Under the pieces are notes generated by a model. It saw only the letters and a list, made by a program, of their open reading frames with translations, had not been told where the DNA came from and made no database searches. Shown in pieces: positions 11,655-22,288 of a DNA stretch of 64,000 bases. This DNA comes from Lentinus brumalis (taxonomy: Eukaryota; Basidiomycota; Agaricomycetes; Polyporales; Polyporaceae), in the NCBI GenBank assembly GCA_001792895.1, contig MARA01000011.1, positions 310,001-374,000 of the forward strand. The letters are read 5' to 3'. The translations under genes and the position numbers were made by a program. How positions within the stretch are numbered: position 1 is the stretch's first letter; each line of letters begins with the position of its first letter.

Positions 11655-13322
11655 CTAGAGGAAGCCAGGGTCGATCCAGTCCGTGGAATTGAGAACCGTG
11701 TGGATAGAGATGGGGGCGTGGAGGTGCGTGCTGATGTTTGCCCGCTTGCCGTCTGCACCGGGCCCTGTGTTCCCGTACTCGGCAAAGACTACGTGGTCGA
11801 TGCTGTACGTATGCCATGACAGATGAGCGTCCCATCGGAGTGAAACCACAAAGGCAAATCTAGAGCAACTCACCGTGGGTCGCTGCGACACATTGTTGTC
11901 CGTGTTCAACATGAGCTCTGCACAAATTAAGGATAAGAATCTCACTCGGGATGCCACGGCTGCCAGCCCACTGCTGGGACGCCTCTGCCAAGATGGCAGA
12001 ATTGGTACACCACGCGTGCGTAGTCTCTCCATGGACGGCCGAGGTATGTCTGCGTTCCGTTCCCTTGTATGACCGATTTGTCGATCACATACCAGAAGCC
12101 GTCATCACTTGCGCGCCCAGAGGCGGTGATATTGCCGTCGCGGATCGTCTATTCCGAGGTAAACACAGGGAGAGACGGAGGTCTACAGAAAAGGTACCCA
12201 CATGGATGATAGAGCGGGTGATCCACAGCCTATCACCGCAGCGTTTGGCAATTAGTGATGCCCATTGCCAAGAAGATGAGTTGTGAGAACGAACGAGGCA
12301 TGCTGTCCAAAGATCTGTCCAGGAAACCTTAGTCTGCTTCGAGCTGCGCAAGTGCGTTGTGATGGAAATAAGTAGCACCCACAAAGTCCACCGCTCCTTC
12401 GATCCAGCTATTTGCATAATACTGCCTGCAAAATGGATTATGCCATTAGGGTTTCTGAAGATTTGCCTCTATGTCCTCCAAGACTCACGCTCCGACGTTT
12501 GCGAGCAATGTGTCCCTAAAACACACACAAGTTAGGGTGAGGCCTCCGAGTCTACCAGAAAAAGATATTACTCAACTGATCACCGGAGATTTTTAATCCA
12601 TAGCCTCCGAACTGCCCTCCTTGGACGCTCAGCGCGATGGCCTGAGCCTGGGTTCCACCGGAGTCAGTGGCAGTGACGCGTGTTGGGAACGAAGGAGAGC
12701 GCACCTGGTCGACGGGCTAGAGACAGCCCGAGTAGCAGTAGAAGGATGATTGCCAACACAAGCTTCAGTGCAGAACAAAGCATGGTGAGGTAAGAGGACG
12801 AGACGGAGTAATTACCTTGCCATATGTGTTCGCGATGTTGAGGTTGTACAAAGAGACATTCGTAGCATGCACTTGCACGGTTCCGCTTGCGTCATTTGAG
12901 CCTGCGACTGAGGCCGGGATGTTATTCGTGATAGTCACAGCTTACCACGACCGTCAAGTCACAATTCTCAGTGGCATTCTCTCGTGCCGATCGGAGAAAG
13001 AGGTCGACTGACTATTGCCCAAGTAGGTGTCCGGAAGCAGCGTTTGTCCGTACACCCGAACGTTGTCGCGCGTGATGACGGCCGTGTCGGTGTATGTTCC
13101 AGGAAAGACGAAATATATCTATATCGAGTGATCAGCTCACTCCCGATGCCTCGAAGCCACTGGAGCGAGACTCACCGGACTTGAGTTGTCCGCGAGCGCC
13201 TCGGATAGGTTCGCATACTGGCCTTTGCTACCCCCGACTGTAATGGCGCCTTTCGGTGGAGCATGGAGCGCAGCGGCACCTACGACGAAGCAGGAAATGA
13301 GCAAATGCGATGGCGCAATCAT
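11655..13322 (-). CDS. Secreted pectinesterase B (carbohydrate esterase family 8)
   Basis: Middle copy of the trio. The signal peptide is MIAPSHLLISCFVVGAAALH, followed by GAITVGGSKGQYANLSEAL. Exons then give NVRVYGQTLLPDTYLGN, VTITNNIPASVAG, YNLNIANTYGK, the micro-exon PVDQ, AQAIALSVQGG, GDQDTLLANVGA, EGAVDF, IFGQHAS, WITRSIIH, then TASGRASDDGFWYVIDKS and YLGRPWRDYARVVYQ, ending WIDPGFL. The Gln/Asp/Asp/Arg active-site set is complete. The segment after the Arg motif reads YQFCHLGRGVPAVGW, more divergent than the FQxSTLGxNVPxAGW of copies A and C, which suggests relaxed or altered selection near the C-terminal strand. Intron positions are the same as in A and C. Confidence 0.86.
11874..11882 (-). 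other. 9-nt micro-exon of pectinesterase B
   Basis: CGACCCACG lies between an intron ending GTCGCAG and one starting GTGAGT. It restores WHPDDPRIDHVVF, parallel to copies A and C. Using the nearer TGTGCAG acceptor instead gives an open frame that does not resemble the family. Confidence 0.7.
12705..12716 (-). other. 12-nt micro-exon of pectinesterase B (PVDQ)
   Basis: CCCGTCGACCAG is flanked by TCTAG and GTGCGC and falls between the NTYGK and AQAIALS exons. Confidence 0.75.
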
Positions 13323-13782
13323 CGTCGACGTATGTCCTGGCGTGTCGATCCCATCCCGGACATATATAGCGCCAGTCGCTACTGCACGCTCGCAATTGTA
13401 CTTGATCTTCTATGTAGGCAGGCCCGTGGTACGGTCCGCCGGGTCACACGTAACGTCTCAGTAGTCCTATGGACGTCGTTGGTGCCAGCTCCCGCCCCGA
13501 CCGGGATTGATTCCACTGAGAGAATGTGACTTCCGAGCGGCGGGCCGAGGACGGTGATGTGCATTCAGCTCGTGCACGGCGATGCAACCAGCACGTCTGT
13601 TCCTGGCAGCTGCTCGAAACGCAACCGCCCCCATAGAACATGTTGTCAGAGTACGGCGGACGGGATCACGGGCCTTGCGCCGGGAGCGTTCTTCGGGTGC
13701 TGAGCAACACACAGCAACTTAAATACGGCTTGAACGACAGCCCAGTATCATTCAGACTTGAGATTGTCCAACAGGCGACACG
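13323..13782. promoter_or_regulatory. Intergenic region: promoter of pectinesterase B
   Basis: 460 bp between copies B and C. No gene is recognised. It should hold the promoter of B and the 3' end of C. Confidence 0.4.
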
Positions 13783-15510
13783 TTACAAGAACGCGGGATC
13801 AATCCAACTGGTAGAGTTGAGTACCGTCGTGATTGAGACGGGGGCGGACAGCTTCGTGCTGAAGCTCGCACGAGTTCCGGATGCACCAGGTCCGGTATTG
13901 GCGTACTCCGCAAATGTGACATGGTCCGTCCTGTCCAACACCATGTCAGTACAATCCTCAAGCCACCATCGGCCCAGCCACCACGCACTGAGGATCGCTG
14001 TCACCGAACGCGCTCGTCAGTGCCGCATACCGCACCAAATTTCTGGAGATGAAATACCTGGAACCCCACACAGACCAACCAGCGGCCGGGCTGCAATTCG
14101 CGAATCGCTAAGCGCATCCGTCTGTATTCTTGGAAAACGGGAACGGCGACTCACACGTTGCTGCCCAACGTCGACCTCTGAAACACGACACGGGCGTAGT
14201 CGCGCCAGGGCCGGCCCAAGTACGCCGTCCCCGTCCCCTGGATGGTCGAGTTGTCGATAACATACCAGAACGCGTCGTCGCTCGCGCGGCCAGAGGCGGT
14301 AATATACCCGTTTCCAATCGTCTGCGGACGCGACCGCATGTGAGCATCGACGCCACAAGCCCGAACAGAATCCGGGACGTACGTTAATAACCGAGCGAGT
14401 GATCCATATGCTGCAAGGCAAAAGGTGCAGAAGTTTTTCTTTCGTGAGCGGTGTCCACGAGGGCTGCTGTTTCGGAGACTGACGATGCTCTCATGCCAAA
14501 AATCTGCAGAGACACTGCGTGAGTACGAGCTCCGCAATGTACGGCATTTAGACGTACAAAATCAACCGCGCCCTCAATCCAACTGTTCGCGTAGTACTGA
14601 CTGAGCGACCATTCCTCTTAAGTGAAACTCGGAGTCCAGAGGGTGCAGGGATGCTCACGCTCCGACATTCGCCAGCAGTGTATCCCTGATGCACATGTCG
14701 AGCCATCAGACAGTGCAGGCAAAGACGAGCCTGTGAACTCACTGGTCGCCGAGGATCTTGCAGCCGTATGCGCCAAACTGACCAGCCTGCACGCTCAGTG
14801 CTATAGCTTGCGCCTGGAACGACGTCGCAACATAACCGGCTCAGTAACGTAATCCCGTCATGTCGAAAACTATGCCCTGACACTCGACGTACCTGGTCGA
14901 CGGTCTGCAGCGCACCCCGGCATTGTCCATGTCATCAGATTTCCAATAAACGTTAATCAGTCCGGCGGCGACTCTGGACAATGGGCGCGATCGCGCGCGC
15001 ACTCCGCATACCTTTCCATACGTGTTCGCAATATTTATATTGTAGAGTGACACATTCGTGGCGTGCACTTGCACGGTTCCACTTGCATCGTTCGAACCTG
15101 CCTGTGACGCCGGAATGTTATTCGTAATAGTCACAGCTGCATGTAATGAGGTAAGGCCATCAACATCCGGTCATGTCGGAGACGGAAGGAACCACGCACT
15201 GTTTCCCGCGTACGAGCTAGGCGTATTGGTCTGTCCATACACTCGGACATTCGCGCGTGTGATGATCGCAGTGTCAGTGTACGATCCGGGAAAGACGTAG
15301 TACACCTGACGCGCAGACGTCAGAGAATGTCAGGGAATTTTACTGAATTTTTCCATTGGAACGTACCGAGCTAGAAGTGTCCTTCAGAGCAGCAGACAAT
15401 GTGGCATATTTGCCGCCGTTGCCTACGGTGATTGCGCCTGCCGGCGGTGAGCTTAGCGCAAACGCACCCGCGAGCAGATAGGCGGAGAGTAAAATGACAC
15501 GAGAAATCAT
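13783..15510 (-). CDS. Secreted pectinesterase C (carbohydrate esterase family 8)
   Basis: Promoter-proximal copy of the trio, about 310 residues. The signal peptide is MISRVILLSAYLLAGAFA. The mature part follows GAITVGNGGKYATLSAAL, VTITNNIPASQAG, YNINIANTYGK, micro-exon TVDQ, AQAIALSVQAGQFGAYGCKI, DTLLANVGA, EGAVDF, IFGMRAS, IWITRSVIN, TASGRASDDAFWYVIDNS, LGRPWRDYARVVFQ, and ends WIDPAFL. Active-site Gln, Gln-Asp, Asp and Arg are all present. The IFGMRAS segment replaces the IFGQKAS of copy A, next to a catalytic Asp. The upstream region (15511-16125) should contain its promoter. The three copies differ by many substitutions, so the duplications are not recent. Confidence 0.88.
13989..13997 (-). 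other. 9-nt micro-exon of pectinesterase C
   Basis: CGATCCTCA lies between introns ending GTGACAG and starting GTGCGT. It joins WSVWGS to TDHVTFAEY in frame. Confidence 0.7.
14893..14904 (-). other. 12-nt micro-exon of pectinesterase C (TVDQ)
   Basis: ACCGTCGACCAG is flanked by CTGCAG and GTACGT and sits between the NTYGK and AQAIALS exons. Confidence 0.75.
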
Positions 15511-16125
15511 GGTCCGAAGAGCTACAGACGCACCACGTTCTCTAGAGCATTTTATATCGTCGCTCCATGAATGGTTGCGAACCGTTCGCGGTACGCATAG
15601 CGGTCCGTCCGAGTCATGCGAGATGCTGAACAAGCTCTGGGAGAGCCACCTTAGCAGCGAAGTTTGCCCGGAATGGTCACCAGAGCGCGCTCCAACCGGC
15701 AAAAGACGGTCCTGCAACTAGTCATGACTGTGAGTGGCGGTCCGCTCGGTGATTGCACGCTCGGTACCTACCCATCTCTATCAGATTGCACGCATCTCAC
15801 GCACATCACCTCACGGAGACTTACCAGAAGTGTCCTGGACATGATCACGCGACCATGGTCACGGACGATGCTCGGGCACAACCGACGGGGCGACCAGGGG
15901 CGACCCTGCGGTATTATGTAGGTGGAAAGCAATGGTTTCAGAGAGCATGGTACAGAGCACAGCGATGATGCAACACGGAGCTGGAGATGTGTACCAGGTC
16001 AAGATCAGCTTCTGATTGAATACACAACGACTCACGGCTATCAATAAGGAGCGTATATGCAGCTTGAATGAAGGGCAACGGTATGGTCAAACGTGCGAAC
16101 GGAGTGCTAGCCTGAGAATGCGCTG
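15511..16125. promoter_or_regulatory. Intergenic region: promoter of pectinesterase C
   Basis: About 615 bp with no recognisable gene. It is expected to hold the promoter of copy C and the 3' UTR of the next minus-strand gene. Confidence 0.4.
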
Positions 16126-17211
16126 TTATGCGGCAGAAGCGTGGGGAAGGTCGCCGGGACCAGCGACGGGACTCTCATGCATCACGCCCTTGTCAGGCTC
16201 GCTGAGCACGAATTTCGGGAGCGCCGAGGGCAGTTCTGGAGATGGAGACGCGACAGTACTGGGCGAAGTTGCGTTCGCGAGGTCAGGCGAGAGCGGCATG
16301 GAGTCCTTAGTGTTGTTGCGACTGGCGCCGAAGTCCATGGCTGGCGTTTGAAGGGCATGGAACTGTGTCAGGGAGTCCGATAGCTCGCCCAGCTGCGGAA
16401 ATGAAGAGACGAAACGGTCAGAGCTCGGAACTGTAGCCGAGGACAGCATAAGACGAGTGAACCTTATTCATGATAGCGTCGATGGCCTCCCGTCGCCCTT
16501 TGAACGTTTCGGCAAGGTTCGTGAACTCCGCATCCCGGGCCCGCTTACGTTGCTCCTCGACGCCGTCAGCACCCCCGTCGTGCTCCTCCCACTCGTCTGC
16601 CGCCGAGATCGGGTCGGAGTGGACCCGGGCTGCGACTCCGGTCGTCCGCTTTCCGCCACGGACGTCGTTGAGGCCGATGCCCTCCATCTGGACGTGCATG
16701 CTGGCGACCTCGCTCTGCAGCTCCCGGATGGTCGCAAGGCCTTGCCAGAGCTCGTCCCTGCGCTGGTCGAACTGCGCTTCACGTTCCGGGGTGCGTCTGG
16801 GGACCATGACGCCAGCGAGGTTCCCAGAGAAAGGGTCGAGGAGCGGGTCGTGGGAGGCCCCTGGGGTGGACGCTGCTGAGCGGGCGCCAGCGGACGGGCT
16901 GGCTGTCCTGTCGATGCCGCGATCTGTGGAACCGACGCTTGGGATGACGCTTAGCCTCGGCGCCGCATGGGGACCTGCAGCTGTGTGCCTCCGCGAGGGC
17001 CCTCCAGGTCCGCTAGTACGGCATCGTGCGGGGTAGCGAGCGCTGCCGTCACCGGGCGAGCTGCCAGTGCAGCAGCAGCACGCACATCGCCGGAGGGCTG
17101 CGCGGTGTCTGAGTGTGCTCTCGCTCGTGTTGCGGGGCGAGAGGGGCGTTCTGGGACGGCGACGGCGGCGGCGGAGGGCTGGAGGCGGTGGGAGGACAGA
17201 GCAGAAGGCAT
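16126..17211 (-). CDS. Uncharacterised coiled-coil protein; apparent -1 frameshift
   Basis: The start is read at MPSALSSHRLQPSAAAV (17209-17211), followed by ~120 Ala/Pro/Ser-rich residues. A probable coiled coil follows: REAQFDQRRDELWQGLATI, RELQSEVASMHVQMEGIGL, then an acidic DEWEEHDGG segment and a basic helix ending REAIDAIMNK. An intron with a GTTCAC donor leads to the last exon, starting LGELSDSLTQFHAL and ending at 16126. Two frames overlap around 16969-16972 (a GGGG run on the + strand): upstream TQLQVP and downstream HAAPRLSV join exactly if one base is restored there. Without that base the N-terminal part cannot be linked by any splice pair I could find. No known domain is recognised; a structural or membrane-tether role would be guesswork. 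Confidence 0.55.
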
Positions 17212-17688
17212 GCGAGAGCGAATGTAGTTACCATCTATGGATGGACCAACGCTTGACGCCGCTGTCACCCCGCACGCGCCTCCCATGTGCTGGTGGCGGC
17301 CTAACCCCCTTGCAGCGACCACATCGTTCACGCCCTCGGGCAAGCATGGTCACGTTGGGGGCTGCTTACTGCTCCGCCGCACTCCCTCTTCAATTCCGGG
17401 CACGACCAGCATCATCTAGGAAACGGAACAGCAACGCCACTAGTGCGGCCAGCTCAAAATATCAGTAACTAACACGAGATTACAGAGCTATGTATGTACA
17501 GATACGAGCTGGAGTCCATTCCTTGACTATATTGCGATAGAGTACTTGGGAGGGACACAGTGCACCTGCCCTGTTGAAGAGCGAGGCTTCGACAACCCCA
17601 GAAAGCAGCTGTCGTAAAAGGGTAGCACTACGATCCAACGCGTCAGATGTGCGTCGTTACGATGGCACGCCCGCAAGAGGCTCGGCGC
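17212..17688. other. Gene-free interval
   Basis: Between the unknown coiled-coil gene's start and the stop of the REX4-like gene. It should hold the promoter of the former; nothing else is recognised. Confidence 0.4.
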
Positions 17689-18568
17689 TCACTGATAGCA
17701 CCGGGAGAACGTGCTCGGGGGAAGCTGCGACGGCCACTGGCCAACCGCGATCGCCCCCTCCCACTCGTTCGAACACGAACGGTAGAGATCCAACGCCGCA
17801 CGCGCATTCTCAAGCTGTCGGACACTTTCTCAGCACCCGAGTCCCGCGAGAATGAAGTCCACTGAGACGCACCGGGCAGACGTGGTTCTCTTGCACCCGG
17901 CGGCGCATGAGATGCCACATAAGGGTCTGAAGACCGACCACATGGTTCGGAGACCGCAGCGCATTGCGGAACGGCTGGTACAGAGCCACGTCCCGGGTCG
18001 CAACAGCAGGATGGCGGATGCCGAGGACTGGTGAGAAGATCGGGAACGTATGAGTGCAAGTCTCAGAGAAGCACACAGAGCAATGCTAACCTGACAAATC
18101 TTGCCAGAGCGTGTGGCCGACGATGATCTTGCCCGTGATGAGCTGCGCTACGCGCTGCTGGACCTCCTTCCAGGGCATTGCGTTGTCTGCTCGGAACGGG
18201 TCGCAGGGTGAACGACTGGTAATGGAAGCACGGACGATCAGACATACCCGGCGTAAGGTCAGAAGCCTGGATGCCAGTCGTGTTCGTGCGGTAGTCCGTC
18301 ACGGGGTTGGTCGGGAGGACATAGGTGCAGAAAACGATCTGCCCTCTATAGTCGACGAGTGCGACGCGCCTGCGATGCCAAGAGGTGTGAGTGCGAGATG
18401 CGGCGCATGCGATCGTCGCCGAGTGCGGACTGACGCGATCATAGGAGTACCACCTCCCGGGCCACACCCGACGCTGGTGGTCGAGAGCGCGAGGAACTTG
18501 TCCGCGGGCGGAACTGGGAACTTCTGCTGAGACATTGCCGAGGCAGTTTGTGAGGACTGGATGGACAC
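17689..18568 (-). CDS. REX4-like DEDDh exonuclease fold, catalytically degenerate
   Basis: Exons join to a REX4/ISG20-type 3'-5' exonuclease domain of about 230 residues. KFLALSTTSVGCGPGGGTP runs into ARVALVDYRG, then VLPTNPVTDYRTNTTGIQAS, then GKIIVGHTLWQDLSVLGI, then RHPAVATRDVALYQPFR, and finally ENHVCP and LENARAALDLYRS. The introns include one with a GTCAGT donor that links MIA to RVALVD. Active family members read LALDCEMVG at the first motif; here the Asp-Cys-Glu is replaced by Ser-Thr-Thr. In the last motif the Asp of H-x4-D is Asn, although His is kept. The second-motif Asp (WQDL) and the RD are kept. With three metal-binding acids lost it is unlikely to cut RNA. It may bind RNA or be a decaying paralogue. 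The start is either 18568 or the Met at 18535. Confidence 0.75.
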
Positions 18569-19952
18569 ACCTAGGCCTCCCGGAGGATGCTGGACTTATG
18601 AAGGAGCGGCGACCACAGCTGGATCGCACACTGAGTCGTGCTGGCAGTGCCTGTGGTGCTTGAGGCGTTGACACTTGCGAAACTAGAGCCGAAAGACGAA
18701 TATTGGCAAGAACGGACTTTGCAATTACGGACGGTCGCAGACTCCCAGCGGGCACAGAATTCGATGGTGCACGCCGGTGATTTCGGGGAACCCGCTCGCT
18801 GGGCCACTGGCGGAGCGTGGGGGAGATTGTCGACGGATCTGGGAACATGTGCGAGAAGATCCGTGGCAGAACACTAATCTCAGCACGCACGACAGAGCAA
18901 TGTTGGCATGCTCGACGCCGAGCCCGACGAAAAGGAAGGAAGTGGACGTCGCTGACGTACAGAAGCGCGATGGGCAGGCAGCCCGGTCAATTCTGTGGAC
19001 AGGATGACCTCAGGCTTACGCGCTGACATGCAGGCTCGCGCACCTGCGTAGCGATTCTCCGCGTGCTGGAGGGGCAATCTATCGTGGCGGGGACCCGATT
19101 TCGTCGGCCATGCGCGGGCTATGTGGTCGCCGGGCGGCGAATCCCATTGGTGAGCACGCCCCGAAAGCGGCCAAGCGAGCGATGATTGGACACTGGGCGG
19201 GCGGGCGTAGAGAGGGCGGCCGCTGGACTGTGCAGGAGAGGACGGCGCACGAGCTGTGGGAGCGAGCCTCGAGCAGCAGAGAGTCTATTTGCTTGCTAAA
19301 TTGCCCGCGCACGAGCGGGAATCTGGCCCCCGTAGCGCACGCCAGATCCGCCATGGATCTGCCGTGAACCGCACCTAGACGGATGCACGTCCCAATCAGG
19401 CAACGTTCGATACAAACCACGCCGACGCCCCGCAGGCGCCCTCCCGGGAACTGCCGCGCGCATCTCCTCGGACTGTTCCTCCCATGCCTGCCACCGCCCT
19501 GAATTCTAAGCCTATTCTGCAGACTCTGCGACTTGCGCAATTCTGGGGATTGTGAAGCGAACGCGCACCGCAGCCGCACTTGGTGTGCCAATGCCGCGCT
19601 AACGTCGTAGCACCACCGCACATGTTTTCGTGGTGCGCGTTCACATTATATTCGTAGCCGACGGCGGATCAGCAGAGGAACTGAGCAGAGTGACGTGCTC
19701 ACGCACCCGTCGAGCCTTGCTACTTAGCTGTCCAAGAAGTGTTCGCAATCACTAGCACTCGGGAGCGTCCGCCGTCTCCAGGGGGACACTTCCAACTTAC
19801 GCAAACCGAGCCCTTGTCGTATTGCCTCGCGCACGATCGCCACTCGTGATCCGCGCTCATCATTTGCCGATACCTCTCGTCCGCACGCATCGTCCATCAA
19901 CCGCAAGGGATGCACGGAAAAGTTGAAACCAATTAGTTATAGCCTGTAGATG
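18569..19952. other. Gene-free interval
   Basis: About 1.4 kb between the REX4-like gene and the PPR-like gene. Short ORFs on both strands lack domains, introns or family resemblance. No RNA gene or repeat was recognised. Confidence 0.5.
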
Positions 19953-21593
19953 TTACGTTACAGGAGCGGCGCTCCTCCCGCACAGATCTCGTCCGCTGCA
20001 CACGCAACGGTGTGAACGCAGCTCCTTGGAACGGCGTACCTGTGCCCTCCAGATTCGTCGGCGTAACAGCCGCCAATGCCACCGTTCTTTGCCTTTTCGT
20101 GGGGCCCGGGACAGATCAAGCCAACGCAGCCGCCGTCTGCGTCCTTTGCCCGACTGCGCGCCAGTGACAGCTAATTCGGCCCTCCATTCCGTCCGTTCCA
20201 TATCGAGCGCGCTCTGCACAGCGAGGATACGTTCGGCACGGTCAGGCTTCCCTTGCTTCACCCAGAGGGAAGCCCAACGCCGCCTGACGCGATCATCGAG
20301 GATGTCCGGGCCCCAGCGCCTCTCGAAAGAATAAACCAGCTTGTCCGCGCGTTCTCCGCATCGCTGCGTCGACTTGAGCGTTCGGAGCAGGCGGAAGAGG
20401 GTCGACGAGGTCGGCTGGAAGCAATGATGCATGTCGAGGAAAGCGAAGAGGGTCTGGAGCGCCGAAAAGTGCGCCGATAGATTACGTGCACGCCCCGAGT
20501 CCATGTGGAGGTGGATGATAGTGAGGCACGAGAGCCGCCAGCTCTCGTCCAGCTCGCGCGGGAGCGACTCGAAGTACGACCGCGTCATCTCGACCGCCGC
20601 GGTCCGCCGGTCCTGGGCAAGCAACGCCCGCACAAGTGCATGGACGGCGTGCGGGGGAACGAGCTGCCACTCGTCTGCAGTCACCAACGGACGATGCTCC
20701 ATAAGGGCATGGAACCGCGCGGCAGTCACCGTGGGATCTGGCGTCTGCAGGAATTCCGTGCTGCCCTCTTTCGTGCGGCGGTTGTCTCTCGACGCCCTGC
20801 TCATGATCGCGCCCCGCTTCACAGACCCGAAAAACTCGAGCCAAACCGGTAATGGCATGCCCCACCCCTCCGCCTTCATCCGCGCCGTCTCCTCCGTCCA
20901 CGCCGTGCTCCACTGCCCGGACCGCACCATGGACCGCACCCGCAGCACTCGCGTGTCCTGGTCACCGGGTATCTGGTCGTGGACCATCCGGCGGAGGAGA
21001 TGGTCGACTGTCCTGAAGCTGGCACACCGAATGGCATATCTGATGAGGAGATTGAAAGAGGCGGTAGAGTGGAGAGCGGGATGGGCCGCGTGGTAAGACA
21101 GCGCCTGAGAAAGGCTGGTGGGAGGCTCGGCTGTAATGGCGTCCACAAGGTTCTGCACCAGCTCTTGCTGCGTCGACGGATGCGGAAGTGGGGGTAACTC
21201 TTGCGGCTTGAAAGGAACGGCGCGCGGTAGCAGGTGAGCCGGCACGGAGGCCCGTATCTCCTCCCATGGTGGGTCGCTGTCATAGGCAGGAGAACCGGGT
21301 GAGACAAAGCGGGGATGTTCAAAGTCATGAGGCGACAAGGTTTCGACATCGACGAACGTAACTCCGCGTCGCGTCGGAGGTCGGGAGGGTGGGCAAGAGC
21401 GTCCGCGATTGTCCCCCGTGTCCGACGGTGCGTTATCGGAGGGATGAGGAGGCGGATGCGGCGCAAGAGCCCGATTAGAGGGCTGGACGGGCGGCAACGC
21501 GTCAGCGGGGGACACGGACGTATAGGACAGCCTATATGCCCGGGCCATGACATGAGGTGGTTGAATGTAATGCCAAAGCCGCAAAGCACGCAC
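19953..21593 (-). CDS. PPR-like mitochondrial helical-repeat protein (single exon)
   Basis: One uninterrupted frame of 546 residues, unusual in this intron-rich window. The N-terminus is basic and acid-poor with Arg and hydrophobics (MRALRLWHYIQPPHVMARAY), as in mitochondrial presequences. The middle is made of helix pairs typical of PPR-type repeats: TASFNLLIRYAIRCASFRTV, DTRVLRVRSMVRSGQWSTAW, PPHAVHALVRALLAQDRRTA and STLFRLLRTLKSTQRCGERA. The C-terminal ~50 residues are very basic (KGRRRRLRWL), suggesting RNA contact. Such proteins usually act in mitochondrial RNA processing or translation, but the RNA target cannot be read from sequence. An internal Met at MARAYRL (~21546) is an alternative start. 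Confidence 0.7.
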   Translation of the reverse strand: MRALRLWHYIQPPHVMARAYRLSYTSVSPADALPPVQPSNRALAPHPPPHPSDNAPSDTGDNRGRSCPPSRPPTRRGVTFVDVETLSPHDFEHPRFVSPGSPAYDSDPPWEEIRASVPAHLLPRAVPFKPQELPPLPHPSTQQELVQNLVDAITAEPPTSLSQALSYHAAHPALHSTASFNLLIRYAIRCASFRTVDHLLRRMVHDQIPGDQDTRVLRVRSMVRSGQWSTAWTEETARMKAEGWGMPLPVWLEFFGSVKRGAIMSRASRDNRRTKEGSTEFLQTPDPTVTAARFHALMEHRPLVTADEWQLVPPHAVHALVRALLAQDRRTAAVEMTRSYFESLPRELDESWRLSCLTIIHLHMDSGRARNLSAHFSALQTLFAFLDMHHCFQPTSSTLFRLLRTLKSTQRCGERADKLVYSFERRWGPDILDDRVRRRWASLWVKQGKPDRAERILAVQSALDMERTEWRAELAVTGAQSGKGRRRRLRWLDLSRAPRKGKERWHWRLLRRRIWRAQVRRSKELRSHRCVCSGRDLCGRSAAPVT

Positions 21594-22288
21594 CGTGTAT
21601 GTGACGACGAGGGCCCATCCATTGCACCTCCAACGTCATGACTTCCGGGAGACCTGTGCACCGTGCTGGATGTTACCTCCGTACGAAGACTGGTCCGATG
21701 GTATGCACGCGTCGGGCGTGTCCTGGCCCACGCTCTGCCCGCAGCCGCCTGGAACACCGAAGCAAGGGATAGAGAGGGCAAGTGTGCGGTCAAGGTTGCA
21801 TGATGGCGCATGCATGAGCATTCCAGCCAAGCTCGGTCTGGCGCAGGCTGTCGCAGGTCGTCGGGGCCGGGGCAGCACGTCGTTGAGTGTTGTATGCTGT
21901 CGGCGTCTACCCGCTACCACAAAATTCGCCACGTGCACACGTTCGTCCGGCGCTCCGAACTATCCGAAGCCCATGATCGTCAAACGTCAAAGGGCAACAG
22001 CCGTCAACAAGCAGCCACAGTGGCCAGACATACAGCTGCGAAGGCCTTCGTCAGCGAATACATATCCATATCATGTCATTTCATGCTATCGTAACGAGGG
22101 GTTGTCGATGATACAAAATGCAAGCAAGCAATGGGAGCAGCCGACTACATGCAGGGGAGTGAACAACGCAGACACTAGTGAGACTTGTATGCAAAGCGAA
22201 GGAGATGGACAGAGGCAGACCATTAGGAACATAGAGCGTTCATATAACCATAAGACGTATGAGGGTGACCGGACCCGTGGGAGGGACA
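21594..22288. other. Gene-free interval
   Basis: About 695 bp between the PPR-like gene start and the STS1 stop, both on the minus strand. It should include the PPR-like gene's promoter. A plus-strand ORF crosses it but has no coding signature. Confidence 0.45.

Noticed and set aside
11980..12015. tRNA-Leu-like string CCAAGATGGCAGAATTGGTA
   Set aside because: It resembles a tRNA D-arm start but lies in a pectinesterase exon and has no matching acceptor, anticodon or T-arm.
16457..17036. Overlapping plus-strand ORFs opposite the coiled-coil gene
   Set aside because: The compositions are mirror images of the minus-strand gene and carry no domain.
18063..18890. 275-residue minus-strand ORF
   Set aside because: Only the stretch with VALVDYRGQIVF to SDLTPG is real (REX4-like exon); the rest is intron or UTR read-through.
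20876..21811. 311-residue minus-strand ORF
   Set aside because: It overlaps the PPR-like gene in another frame. The 546-codon frame has the better protein character.
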